NCBI GenBank assembly: GCA_963665075.1
Contig: OY762063.1
Coordinates: forward strand, 1,364,001-1,428,000
Direction: 5' to 3'
Length of the DNA stretch: 64,000 nucleotides
Source: JAPULR01 sp963665075
Lineage (GTDB): Bacteria > Chloroflexota > Dehalococcoidia > Lucifugimonadales > GCA-2712585
Shown here: piece after piece, positions 24,540 to 31,719 of the stretch
Layout: each line of letters starts with the position of its first letter
Position numbering within the stretch: position 1 is the first letter of the stretch
Position numbers and translations under genes: made by a program
Notes under the pieces: model-generated
What the model was told of the DNA's origin: nothing
What the model saw: only the letters and a program-made list of their open reading frames with translations
Databases searched by the model: none

Positions 24540-25205
24540 GTGGAAGTCGTGACCGTCATACCCGTCAAGCCCCTGGACAGGGCCAAGTCCCGCCTCGCTC
24601 CCTTTCTGGAAGACGCGAAACGCCGCCGGCTGGTCATCGCCATGCTTCGTCGTGTCATCCGCGCCGCCCGAAAAGCGACCGCCGAGGTTTGGATACTGGG
24701 CGGCGACGATTCAACCCACGCCGTCGCCGAAAAAGAAGGCGCGGCCTGGCGGCTGGAGGCGGGCGCGAACGTCAACGAAAGCCTGCTCCTAGTCTTCAAG
24801 GAAGTCTGGGACGCCGATAAGTCCCCCCTTTTTCTTCCAGGCGACCTTCCCTTCATCCAATCTGAAGACATTGCAGGTCTGATTTCGACGGCACCTGACA
24901 ACCCCTCCGTAAGGGCGGTTCGCGAACCGCCCTACCACGCGCATATCATCCTCTCCCCCGCGCGAAGCGGCGGCGGCACCAACGCCATCCTCATTCCCCG
25001 CCGCCTGCCCTTCCGTCTCCAACTTGGCTCGGACAGCTTCTCCCGCCACGTCGAAGTGGCGCGTCGGTTGGGACTGGAGCCAATGGTATACGCCGCCGAC
25101 AGCCTTGCCAGAGACCTGGACACCTGGGAGGATTTGCAGGAATATGAGGCGCAACAACCGGGCTTCCTCGCCCGCCTGACCCAGGATGAATTACCCAATG
25201 CATAG
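24540..25205 (+). CDS. cofC: 2-phospholactate/PEP guanylyltransferase CofC with repeat-derived insert
   Basis: Makes the GDP-activated lactyl or enolpyruvyl donor used by CofD. The 221-aa protein starts at GTG with VIPVKPLDRAKSRLAP and has LFLPGDLPFIQSEDI and SGGGTNAILIPRR, the family signatures. Between the last helix before the DxDGxGTNAL-like segment and that segment, nine residues (VRAVREPPY) are encoded by a near-perfect palindrome at 24909-24935 of the same type as an intergenic element at 56639, so a mobile palindrome has inserted in frame. Whether the enzyme still works cannot be told, but the frame and the rest are intact. Confidence 0.88.
   Translation: MEVVTVIPVKPLDRAKSRLAPFLEDAKRRRLVIAMLRRVIRAARKATAEVWILGGDDSTHAVAEKEGAAWRLEAGANVNESLLLVFKEVWDADKSPLFLPGDLPFIQSEDIAGLISTAPDNPSVRAVREPPYHAHIILSPARSGGGTNAILIPRRLPFRLQLGSDSFSRHVEVARRLGLEPMVYAADSLARDLDTWEDLQEYEAQQPGFLARLTQDELPNA
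24909..24935. repeat. Family-5 palindrome inside cofC
   Basis: GTAAGGGCGG-TTCGCGAA-CCGCCCTAC, a near-perfect inverted repeat. The same core (GGCGGTTCGCGAACCGCC) occurs intergenically at 56639-56666. Here it is in frame within a coding sequence and adds nine codons. Confidence 0.85.
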
Positions 25206-25220
25206 CTCCCGGAGGCTGAC

Positions 25221-26186
25221 ATGACCACCCCATCCCCCAAAATAGGCGTCCTTCTCCCTACGCGCGGCCTGGTGATGGGGGACGAAGCGCCCGCCAACGC
25301 CAACCTGATTCTGGACATGGCACACCAAGCCGAAGACGCGGGCCTCGACTCCGTCTGGGTCGGCGACAGCCTCACCGCCAAGCCGCGCATGGAGCCGCTC
25401 ACCACCCTCGCCGCCATCGCCACCGCCACCACCCGCGTCCGCCTCGGCGCCGCCGTCCTCCTCGGCGCGCTCCGACATCCCATCCTACTCACCCAGATGG
25501 TCGGCACCCTGGACCTGATTTCCGGTGGACGAACCGTCCTGGCCGTAGGCGCGGGCGGAGCATTCAATGAGGCCCAACAGCAGGAATGGCGCAACGCCGA
25601 CGTCGATTTTCGCCATCGGGGACGACGGCTGGAAGAGGTGATGCAGGTGGTAAAAGCCCTCGGCACGGGACATCTTGAATCATTCCAAGGCCGTCACTTC
25701 CAACTTGAAGACGTGCGGATGCGACCCGTCCCCGTACAGCCAAACGGCGTCCCCATCCTCTTCGCCTGCCACCTCCGCGCCAAGAGGGAAGCCCAATTAC
25801 GACGCGCGGCCCGCCTCGGCGACGGCTTCATCTCCATCTCCGAGCCGCCCTCCGAATTCGCCGAAGTGGGACGCCGCGTTGCCGGGCACGCCGCCGAACT
25901 CGGACGCGACCCCGCGGAAATGGAGCGCGTCTTCTACATGACCGTCAACCTCAACCAAGACCCCTCCGAGGCCGAAACCGAAGCCGACCGCTGGATCCGC
26001 CGCTACTACAGCGTCAACATCTGGCGAAACCTCTGGGGGCCGTGGGGGCCGCCCGACCGCTTGACGGACTCCATCCGCGCCTACGCCGACGCGGGCGCGA
26101 CAACGGTCATCGTCCGCTTCGCCTCCTTCAACCCCCTCCACCAATTCCAAACCTTCCTCGACGAAGTCCTCCCCCACTTCAAATAG
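25221..26186 (+). CDS. LLM-class F420-dependent oxidoreductase
   Basis: A 321-aa (beta/alpha)8 flavin/F420 oxidoreductase of the bacterial luciferase-like family. Family segments are AEDAGLDSVWVGDSL, PLTTLAAIATATTRVRLGAAVLLG, RHPILLTQMVGTLDLISGGRTVLAVGAGG, and GVPILFACHLRAKRE. It follows cofC by 15 bases in the same direction, which supports use of F420 rather than FMN. The reaction and substrate are not known. Confidence 0.88.
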   Translation: MTTPSPKIGVLLPTRGLVMGDEAPANANLILDMAHQAEDAGLDSVWVGDSLTAKPRMEPLTTLAAIATATTRVRLGAAVLLGALRHPILLTQMVGTLDLISGGRTVLAVGAGGAFNEAQQQEWRNADVDFRHRGRRLEEVMQVVKALGTGHLESFQGRHFQLEDVRMRPVPVQPNGVPILFACHLRAKREAQLRRAARLGDGFISISEPPSEFAEVGRRVAGHAAELGRDPAEMERVFYMTVNLNQDPSEAETEADRWIRRYYSVNIWRNLWGPWGPPDRLTDSIRAYADAGATTVIVRFASFNPLHQFQTFLDEVLPHFK

Positions 26187-26245
26187 TCCCCTTCCCTAAT
26201 GGTATACTCACACCCGCCAGCCCCACCCGCCAAAAGGAGCAGCCC

Positions 26246-27019
26246 TTGCACCCCATAGACCTCTCCGGCAAAAACGCCCTCGTATTCGGCGTCGCCAACA
26301 ACCGCAGCATCGCCTGGGCCATCTGCCAGTCCCTCCACCGCGCCGGCGCCCGCCTCGGCATCGTCTACCAGAACGAGCGCCTCCGCAGCCGCGCCGAACG
26401 CCTAGTCAAAGACATCCCCGACGCCCTCCTCCTCCAGTGCGACGTCACCTCCGATAGCGAAATCGACGCCGTCTTCCAGCAGGCGAGCGAAGAATTCGGA
26501 ACCATCGACTACCTCATCCACAGCATCGCCTTCGCCCGCCGCGACGACCTGGGCGGCGACTTCTCCAATCTCAGCCGCGAAGGGTTTCGCGCCGCCCTCG
26601 AAATCAGCGCCTACTCCCTCATCCCCCTCGTCCGCCGCGCCGCGCCCCTCATGCCCAACGGCGGCAGCGTCGTCACCATGACCTTCAACGCCTCCGAGCG
26701 CGTCTACCCCGGCTACAACGTCATGGGCGTCGCCAAGGCCGCTTTGGAGAACGAAGTCCGACAGCTCGCGGCGGAGTACGGCCCCAAAAACATCCGCGTC
26801 AACGCCATCTACGCAGGCCCGCTGGAGACCCTGGCGGGACGCGGAATCACCGGCTTCCGCGACATGCGCCGCGTCCACGCCGAGAAGTCCCCCCTCCAGC
26901 GCAACATCACCCACCAGGAAGTTGGCGACGCCGCCCTCTACCTGTGCAGCGACCTTTCCAGCGGCGTCACCGGCGCCGTCATCCCCGTCGACGCCGGCTA
27001 CCACATCATGGCCGTCTAG
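26246..27019 (+). CDS. fabI: Enoyl-[acyl-carrier-protein] reductase FabI
   Basis: NAD(P)H-dependent last step of fatty-acid elongation. The 257-aa short-chain dehydrogenase has the FabI-type cofactor loop VFGVANNRSIAWAI, SIAFARRDDLGGDF, the active-site YxxxxxxK (YNVMGVAK), the substrate-loop segment NAIYAGPLETLAGRGI and the C-terminal CSDLSSGVTGAVIPVDAGYHIM. The start is TTG 26246, placed seven bases after AAAAGGAG; a TATACT box near 26202-26207 could be the -10. Distinct from the preceding F420 genes. Confidence 0.94.
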   Translation: MHPIDLSGKNALVFGVANNRSIAWAICQSLHRAGARLGIVYQNERLRSRAERLVKDIPDALLLQCDVTSDSEIDAVFQQASEEFGTIDYLIHSIAFARRDDLGGDFSNLSREGFRAALEISAYSLIPLVRRAAPLMPNGGSVVTMTFNASERVYPGYNVMGVAKAALENEVRQLAAEYGPKNIRVNAIYAGPLETLAGRGITGFRDMRRVHAEKSPLQRNITHQEVGDAALYLCSDLSSGVTGAVIPVDAGYHIMAV

Positions 27020-27163
27020 CCCCCCATATCCACAAACCCGCCCCCCTCCGTCATTCCCGCGTAGGCGGGAATCCAGGGGCGGGGCGAAGGGCAGCATCCC
27101 ACCCCGCTACCCTCAACCCGCCAATCCAGGTATCATAGACGCAACCAATTCCGGGAGGATGCC
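27020..27163. repeat. Gap with a family-1 palindrome
   Basis: One family-1 copy near 27050-27076. Just before the HIT gene a CCGGGAGGATGCC site places GGGAGG upstream of the ATG at 27164. Confidence 0.7.
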
Positions 27164-27511
27164 ATGAGCGGCAACGATTGCATATTCTGCAAAATCTCAA
27201 CCGGCGAAGTGCCGACGGACTTCCTCTACCTCGACCGGCAAATCATGGTCATCCGCGACATCAATCCCAGCGCTCCCACCCATCTCCTGATAATTCCGCG
27301 CCGTTGCGTCAAGGGCCTCACCTACGCCGCAGGCCGCACCTCCGCCGTCCTTGGGCAGATGTTTGTCATTGCCGAGGAGATGGCGCGACGCGAGGGCGTA
27401 ACCGTCAGCGGCTACCGGCTGGTGGTCAACCAGGGTTCCGACTCCGGCCAGGAAGTGGAGCACGTGCACATGCACCTCCTCGGCGGCCGCGCCATGTCCT
27501 CGATGGGCTAA
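27164..27511 (+). CDS. HIT family nucleotide hydrolase/transferase
   Basis: A 115-aa histidine-triad protein acting on nucleoside phosphoramidates or dinucleoside polyphosphates. It begins CIFCKISTGEVPTDFLY and ends with the triad HVHMHLLGGRAMSSMG; FLYLDRQIMVIRDINPSAPTHLLIIPRR is the core. The start is well placed after GGGAGG. Just downstream is an HD-domain protein of the YqeK type, another Ap4A-related family, which may be functionally linked. Confidence 0.92.
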   Translation: MSGNDCIFCKISTGEVPTDFLYLDRQIMVIRDINPSAPTHLLIIPRRCVKGLTYAAGRTSAVLGQMFVIAEEMARREGVTVSGYRLVVNQGSDSGQEVEHVHMHLLGGRAMSSMG

Positions 27512-27590
27512 GAGCGATGCCGTTGAGATGGTCAGCCCGGCTCACGCGCAGAGGCGCAGACAGCATTCGGCTTTGCAGGGGGAAGAAAAA

Positions 27591-28178
27591 ATGACTTCCA
27601 TTCATCAGATAGTCGAAGACTGGGTGGAAACCCTGCCCCGCGGCCTCGCCAGCCACATCGGACGGGTGGAAACCCTCGCCGCGGAGTTCGCCCACGCTCA
27701 CCGGCTCGAAGCTGAACGGGTGCGTCTCTGCGCCCAGGCCCACGACCTCTGCCGCTGGATGCGCGGCGAAGAACTGCTCGCCAAGGCCCGCGAACTCGGC
27801 ATCCCCGTTCACTCGGTGGAGGAAAACAACCCCATCCTGCTCCACGGGCAGGTGGCGGCGGAACTGCTGCGTCTGAAAGGGTTGGACGACCAGGTCGTCT
27901 ACGACGGCGTCTACCATCACAGCACCGCCTATCCCGGCCTGCACCCCGTAGCCAAGGCCGTCTTCCTCGCCGACAAGCTGGAACCCAACAAGGCCGGACG
28001 CTACGCCTACTCCTCCGAAGCCCTCAAGCAGCGCGCCATGAAAAGCCTCGACGACGCCCTCCTGGAATTCCTGACCCGCGAAATCTCCAACTCCCTGTCG
28101 AAGGGAATGATGGTCCACCCCTCCGCCCTGGAGACCCGCAACGAACTCCTCGCCCAAGGCCTGAAGTTTACCCTCTAG
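27591..28178 (+). CDS. yqeK: HD-domain hydrolase, YqeK-like (symmetrical Ap4A hydrolase)
   Basis: A 195-aa HD-superfamily phosphohydrolase. The metal motif residues appear in order as RGLASHIGRVETLA (H), CAQAHDLCRW (HD), LLHGQVAAELL (H), DGVYHHSTAYPGL (HH) and FLADKLEPNKAGR (D). This spacing matches YqeK, which hydrolyses Ap4A symmetrically. ATG 27591 follows GGGGGAAG; the upstream frame from 27528 adds an unlike stretch. It lies 80 bases after the HIT gene. Confidence 0.85.
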   Translation: MTSIHQIVEDWVETLPRGLASHIGRVETLAAEFAHAHRLEAERVRLCAQAHDLCRWMRGEELLAKARELGIPVHSVEENNPILLHGQVAAELLRLKGLDDQVVYDGVYHHSTAYPGLHPVAKAVFLADKLEPNKAGRYAYSSEALKQRAMKSLDDALLEFLTREISNSLSKGMMVHPSALETRNELLAQGLKFTL

Positions 28179-28290
28179 CCTGCTTTCTCTCTTCGTCATT
28201 CCCGCGAAGGCGGGAATCCCTCTTATCCCTTCCCCCGCTCACCCTGAGCCTGCCGAAGGGTCGAGCGTTCCCCCCTCCATCCCTTCGCGA
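28179..28290. repeat. Repeat cluster: family-1 and family-2 copies
   Basis: A family-1 copy near 28193-28219 and a family-2 copy (CTGAGCCTGCCGAAGGGTC) near 28244-28264. A TATACT box at 28300-28305 follows and may be the -10 for the next gene. Confidence 0.7.
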
Positions 28291-28353
28291 ATGACGTGGT
28301 ATACTGTTGCCGTAGTTCTCTTGATAAATCCGCCGCCGACAAAGCGAGGCTGT

Positions 28354-28737
28354 ATGCTGGAAACCAGGCAGGTAGAGGTTATATTCGGTGATGCCAGGGG
28401 GTTGTATGACGACGCCCTGGAAATGCTGGAAATGGGACGGCTGCGCAACGCGGCGGAGAAGGCCTGGTGCGCCACGAAGCGGGCCACCGACGCTATGATT
28501 CTGGCCCGCACGGGGAGGGAACCCCGCACTTCCGGCCAGACGATGCGGATGCTCCGACAACTGCGGAGGCAGGACGCTTCTCTTGAACCGATGCGCGTCA
28601 GCTATGGACTCCGCCAATCTTTCCTGCACGGCGCTTGCTTCTACGACGGGGTTTTGGATCCTGAGGATGACATCATCGCCGACGTGCGGGAAACCATAGA
28701 GTACATCCGGAACGCTGAGGCTATGGCAGCCGCTTGA
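28354..28737 (+). CDS. HEPN-like helical protein
   Basis: A 127-aa protein with the start of a HEPN-like domain: VEVIFGDARGLYDDALEMLEMGRLRNAAEKAWCATKRATDAMILARTG, then a variable middle and ADVRETIEYIRNAEAM. This resembles the AEKAW helix of the PaREP1-type pair at 20157, but the two are not close copies. The ATG at 28354 begins MLETRQ. No nucleotidyltransferase partner is next to it. Function not known. Confidence 0.65.
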   Translation: MLETRQVEVIFGDARGLYDDALEMLEMGRLRNAAEKAWCATKRATDAMILARTGREPRTSGQTMRMLRQLRRQDASLEPMRVSYGLRQSFLHGACFYDGVLDPEDDIIADVRETIEYIRNAEAMAAA

Positions 28738-28858
28738 CCCCTCAATCCGCCATCCCCTCCGTCATTCCCGCATAGGAGGGAATCCAGTCCCTCTCTCGCA
28801 TGAGACGGTTAGCATTAGGACACCCCAGACGGTAAAGTTGCGGAAGTCCACGGCACGG
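28738..28858. repeat. Family-1 copy and a 3' remnant of a protease gene
   Basis: A family-1 copy near 28757-28787 is followed by a minus-strand segment at about 28813-28857 that would read VDFRNFTVWGV. This matches the C-terminal VDFRNFTVWTP of the protease gene at 31720 and sits directly after the stop of the TIR-like gene, so it is a displaced 3' end. Confidence 0.65.
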
Positions 28859-29560
28859 CTAGAGCATCGATGTAAAGCACCGGGTGACCATTTTGCCACA
28901 CGACGGACACTTTATCATACATTCGTAAATCCATTGCGGCCCAACCTTAAATTTGTTCAGACCCTTCTCAAGCTTGCAAACATCGCGCTTTGCTATCCAG
29001 GCCTCGTAACCACTCTTGCAATTGTCACACTTTACGTTGGCGTTGAGTGCAGCAGTTCGAAAGCCAGAAGCAGCTTGATAGAACTGCTCCAATTTCCCCA
29101 GCACAATAACTAGGTCCTTAAATCTGTCCCAACCAGCTTCCGAGTAGAAGTCAAAGAGAAAGAGTGATTCCAGCGTTGGAACGCACACTTTTATTCCTTG
29201 CCGGATGTCTTGGAGCACAATCACATATTTCTGTGCTTGATAAAAATCTTTCAGCGCCTTGAAGGTCCCTGTCTCATAGCCAATCCAAGCCTGAGTCCAA
29301 TAGGCCTTTGATATCGAGTCACCCAACAGAATAAAAAACATTTCACTCTTCGCTATCTCTAAAGAGATTACCTCCGCAGGAGAAGCATTTGATTTGTGCT
29401 CAGGACTGCATTCGTAGAGGAAAGTCGCTACTCCAACTTCACAGCAGGCTTTCATCAATTTCTGCTTAATGGCAACGTCTTTCTGCGAGTGCGAAATGAA
29501 AGCCTGCTTCTCGTGGGTTTTCCCACAACAAATACACTTAAAGCCTTGAGTTGTTGACAC
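28859..29560 (-). CDS. TIR-like domain protein flanked by zinc-ribbon cysteine pairs
   Basis: A 233-aa protein with a TIR/SEFIR-type core: KQAFISHSQKDVAIKQKLMKAC (residues 18-39), then EIAKSEMFFILLGDSISKAYW and IGYETGTFKALKDF, where Glu may be the NADase residue. A CxxC pair (Cys9/Cys12) precedes the core, and two more pairs follow (178/181 and 218/221), so the core is framed by likely zinc-binding parts. The gene is visibly lower in GC than its neighbours, a sign of transfer. TIR proteins often act in antiphage defence or signalling; no effector partner is evident here. Followed by a remnant of a protease 3' end. Confidence 0.7.
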   Translation of the reverse strand: MSTTQGFKCICCGKTHEKQAFISHSQKDVAIKQKLMKACCEVGVATFLYECSPEHKSNASPAEVISLEIAKSEMFFILLGDSISKAYWTQAWIGYETGTFKALKDFYQAQKYVIVLQDIRQGIKVCVPTLESLFLFDFYSEAGWDRFKDLVIVLGKLEQFYQAASGFRTAALNANVKCDNCKSGYEAWIAKRDVCKLEKGLNKFKVGPQWIYECMIKCPSCGKMVTRCFTSML

Positions 29561-29631
29561 TAATCAACTCCTAAAATTTACCGATTGTCACTTTGGCAAG
29601 GTACACCCAATCGTTCGTTGAATCAAGGCAC

Positions 29632-29654
29632 CCACACGGGGAAGTTGCGGAAGC
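29632..29654 (-). other. Second displaced protease 3' end
   Basis: Minus-strand bases after the stop of the collagen-like protease read VGFRNFPVWVP-stop, similar to VDFRNFTVWTP-stop at the end of the gene at 31720. It is a remnant without a start. Confidence 0.6.
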
Positions 29655-31343
29655 CTACGGTCGGCTGAACTCGAGCGTCCACGTAGCACTGGATGCAGCT
29701 TCGACCTCAATCGCGGCTTTACCTGGGCGAATCTCGCTATACGAGTCTCCCACAGTGACCAACTTACGTCCGCTCCAAGTATCGGCAACTTCATACACAA
29801 CCCTGTCACCACCAATCTCAATGTCCAACAACGTCTCTGAACAGCGATTATTGGACCCCCTGCATTTAATGTTATCCGATACTGCGATATCTACGACCCA
29901 TTCGCCTTCATCTAGATTCACAAATTTGACGTCCCAGCCCTGACCCGTAATTGTCTCCGAAGGCTCTATGGCAGGTGGCGGATCAACTATCCTAACCTCC
30001 CAAGTAGCATCTTGAGCAACATCCACTTCAACCGCGGTTCTACCAGGAGGGATCTCGCGCCGTTCATCGCCAACAACTATTAGGGACCTGCCGCTCCATG
30101 TGTCGCCATAGGGATCGGCTACGAGATCATCACCAATTCTTATGCGTATAGAATCGTAGCTCCCCGAAACTTCCATCTCTACTATCCACTGGCCCGCAGG
30201 CAGGTCAAGAAATTCCACATTGGTTCCCTGGCCTGATACTGTCAAGTGTGAGGTGTCAGTTGGCATAGGGGTAGCGGGCGGCGTTTCCGTACCCGTGGGT
30301 GCGGGCGTGGGCGTGGGTGTTTTTTCTGGAGCGACAACCAGCTTCGATCTCCATTCAGGTAGGAGTTCAACCATGCTTTGATACGATACCGCCCCCGAAA
30401 TGCCAGGCCTGAATCTACTATTTCCTGTATTGACTCCTAACACTTTTTCGGACATGGTGAAAAGAGGGCCGCCGCTATTTCCAGGATTCAAGGGAGCATC
30501 ATGCCAGATGACATGAGCTTCATCGACTGAGAAATACTGGTTTTCGGTTACCTTTCCTGTAGTAGCTGTAACCTTGCTGGAAGACGCGCGGGTGTATCCT
30601 ATAGCAACTACAACCGTTCCAATTTCCGGTGGCAACTCTGATTCCCAGGTTATTTTCACGAAATCTTGACTACAGCATATTGCCACTACTGCTATATCTT
30701 TCCCCGAATCGTAGCCAAGCAATGTTGCCCTGTAGGTTCGAGAATTGGCACGCACGTCGATGCTTCTCTCATCTTCAATAACGTGGTGGTTGGTTATCAC
30801 AAATGCAGTGGTGCTTTCTGTGTCGAAAATGAATCCTGACCCCGCCATCCCGCCCGCTGTTATTCTCACCACGCTATCTTCAACCCGCTGAACTAATTCA
30901 GCAGCGGTAGAAGGCGGTCTTGGAGTAGGGGTAGGCGTTGGGGCTGGATCTCCCTTAGGCCCCTGAGGCCCGGTAGGGCCTGTCTCACCCTGCACGCCCT
31001 GAGGTCCTTGTTCACCCTTGGGCCCTGTCGGGCCCGGAGGCCCCTGCGTTCCAGGTTGTCCCTGCGCCCCCCGCGGGCCAGTTGCACCACGGTTTCCTTG
31101 CGGCCCCATTATTCCAGGGCTGCCCCTCTCTCCACGTTCTCCCTGCGGCCCCGCAGAGCCAGGAATACCTTGCTCCCCAAGTTCCCCCTGCGGCCCCTGC
31201 GGGCCGGGAGGCCCGACGACGCCAGCGGGAACCTCTTCTCTCACAATCTTTCGAACGTCGTCTTCCGTGAGGGTTGATTGAGTGCACCCAAGGCACAACA
31301 GGATAAGAACAAGGAATGATGCGAAGACAGCGCTGCGAACCAA
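29655..31343 (-). CDS. Secreted lipoprotein protease (S1C trypsin-like) with collagen-like stalk
   Basis: A likely exported serine protease. The start is probably TTG 31343, after AAGGGG, because this gives MVRSAVFASFLVLILLCLGC, a lipoprotein signal with lipobox LCLGC. A longer ATG start at 31457 is in frame. Then follow about 30 Gly-X-Y triplets (GPPGPQGPQGE...GPKGDP), a Pro/Thr linker, and a trypsin-like domain with NHHVIEDE (His), KDIAVVAI (Asp) and PGNSGGPL (Ser). Two tandem beta-type repeats of about 95 residues finish the chain, each with GQGxxVxFxxLxxGxW and DTWSGRxLxxVGD. The gene is AT-richer than the neighbours. Substrate unknown. Confidence 0.82.
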   Translation of the reverse strand: MVRSAVFASFLVLILLCLGCTQSTLTEDDVRKIVREEVPAGVVGPPGPQGPQGELGEQGIPGSAGPQGERGERGSPGIMGPQGNRGATGPRGAQGQPGTQGPPGPTGPKGEQGPQGVQGETGPTGPQGPKGDPAPTPTPTPRPPSTAAELVQRVEDSVVRITAGGMAGSGFIFDTESTTAFVITNHHVIEDERSIDVRANSRTYRATLLGYDSGKDIAVVAICCSQDFVKITWESELPPEIGTVVVAIGYTRASSSKVTATTGKVTENQYFSVDEAHVIWHDAPLNPGNSGGPLFTMSEKVLGVNTGNSRFRPGISGAVSYQSMVELLPEWRSKLVVAPEKTPTPTPAPTGTETPPATPMPTDTSHLTVSGQGTNVEFLDLPAGQWIVEMEVSGSYDSIRIRIGDDLVADPYGDTWSGRSLIVVGDERREIPPGRTAVEVDVAQDATWEVRIVDPPPAIEPSETITGQGWDVKFVNLDEGEWVVDIAVSDNIKCRGSNNRCSETLLDIEIGGDRVVYEVADTWSGRKLVTVGDSYSEIRPGKAAIEVEAASSATWTLEFSRP

Positions 31344-31457
31344 TGCGGAAACCCCCTTACAAAGTAGGATGGTAGGTGTCACCGCTACTGTCCATGCAAG
31401 CCCTTGCAAGGGGGCGCAGGCCATCCTCGTAGGACTTGCACAACATGGAATCTCCAT

Positions 31458-31719
31458 GCAGAGCGGTGACGGGCGGATTATAGCCCTATGGTTGTCGGTG
31501 GGTCAAACCGATAAGCGTCACCCACCCCTCCCGTCATTCCCGTGAAAACGGGAATCCAGAGGGGCTGGGTGGTGGAGACGCTCGACCCTTCGACAAGCTC
31601 AGGGTGAGCGGGGATGGATTCCTGTTTTCACGGGAATGACGGGAGGGGATGGCGGGGACGTGGATTCCCGCCTGCGCGGGAATGACGGGTGGGTCAAAGG
31701 GGGAAGGGGTAAGAGGGGG
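31458..31719. repeat. Large hairpin of repeats around a family-2 element
   Basis: Two 34-base arms (31525-31558 and 31615-31648) are inverted copies with one mismatch, each a CTCCCGTCATTCCCGTG-type family-1 unit. Between them lies a reversed family-2 element (GACCCTTCGACAAGCTCAG). A further reversed family-1 copy follows near 31662-31688. Confidence 0.8.
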
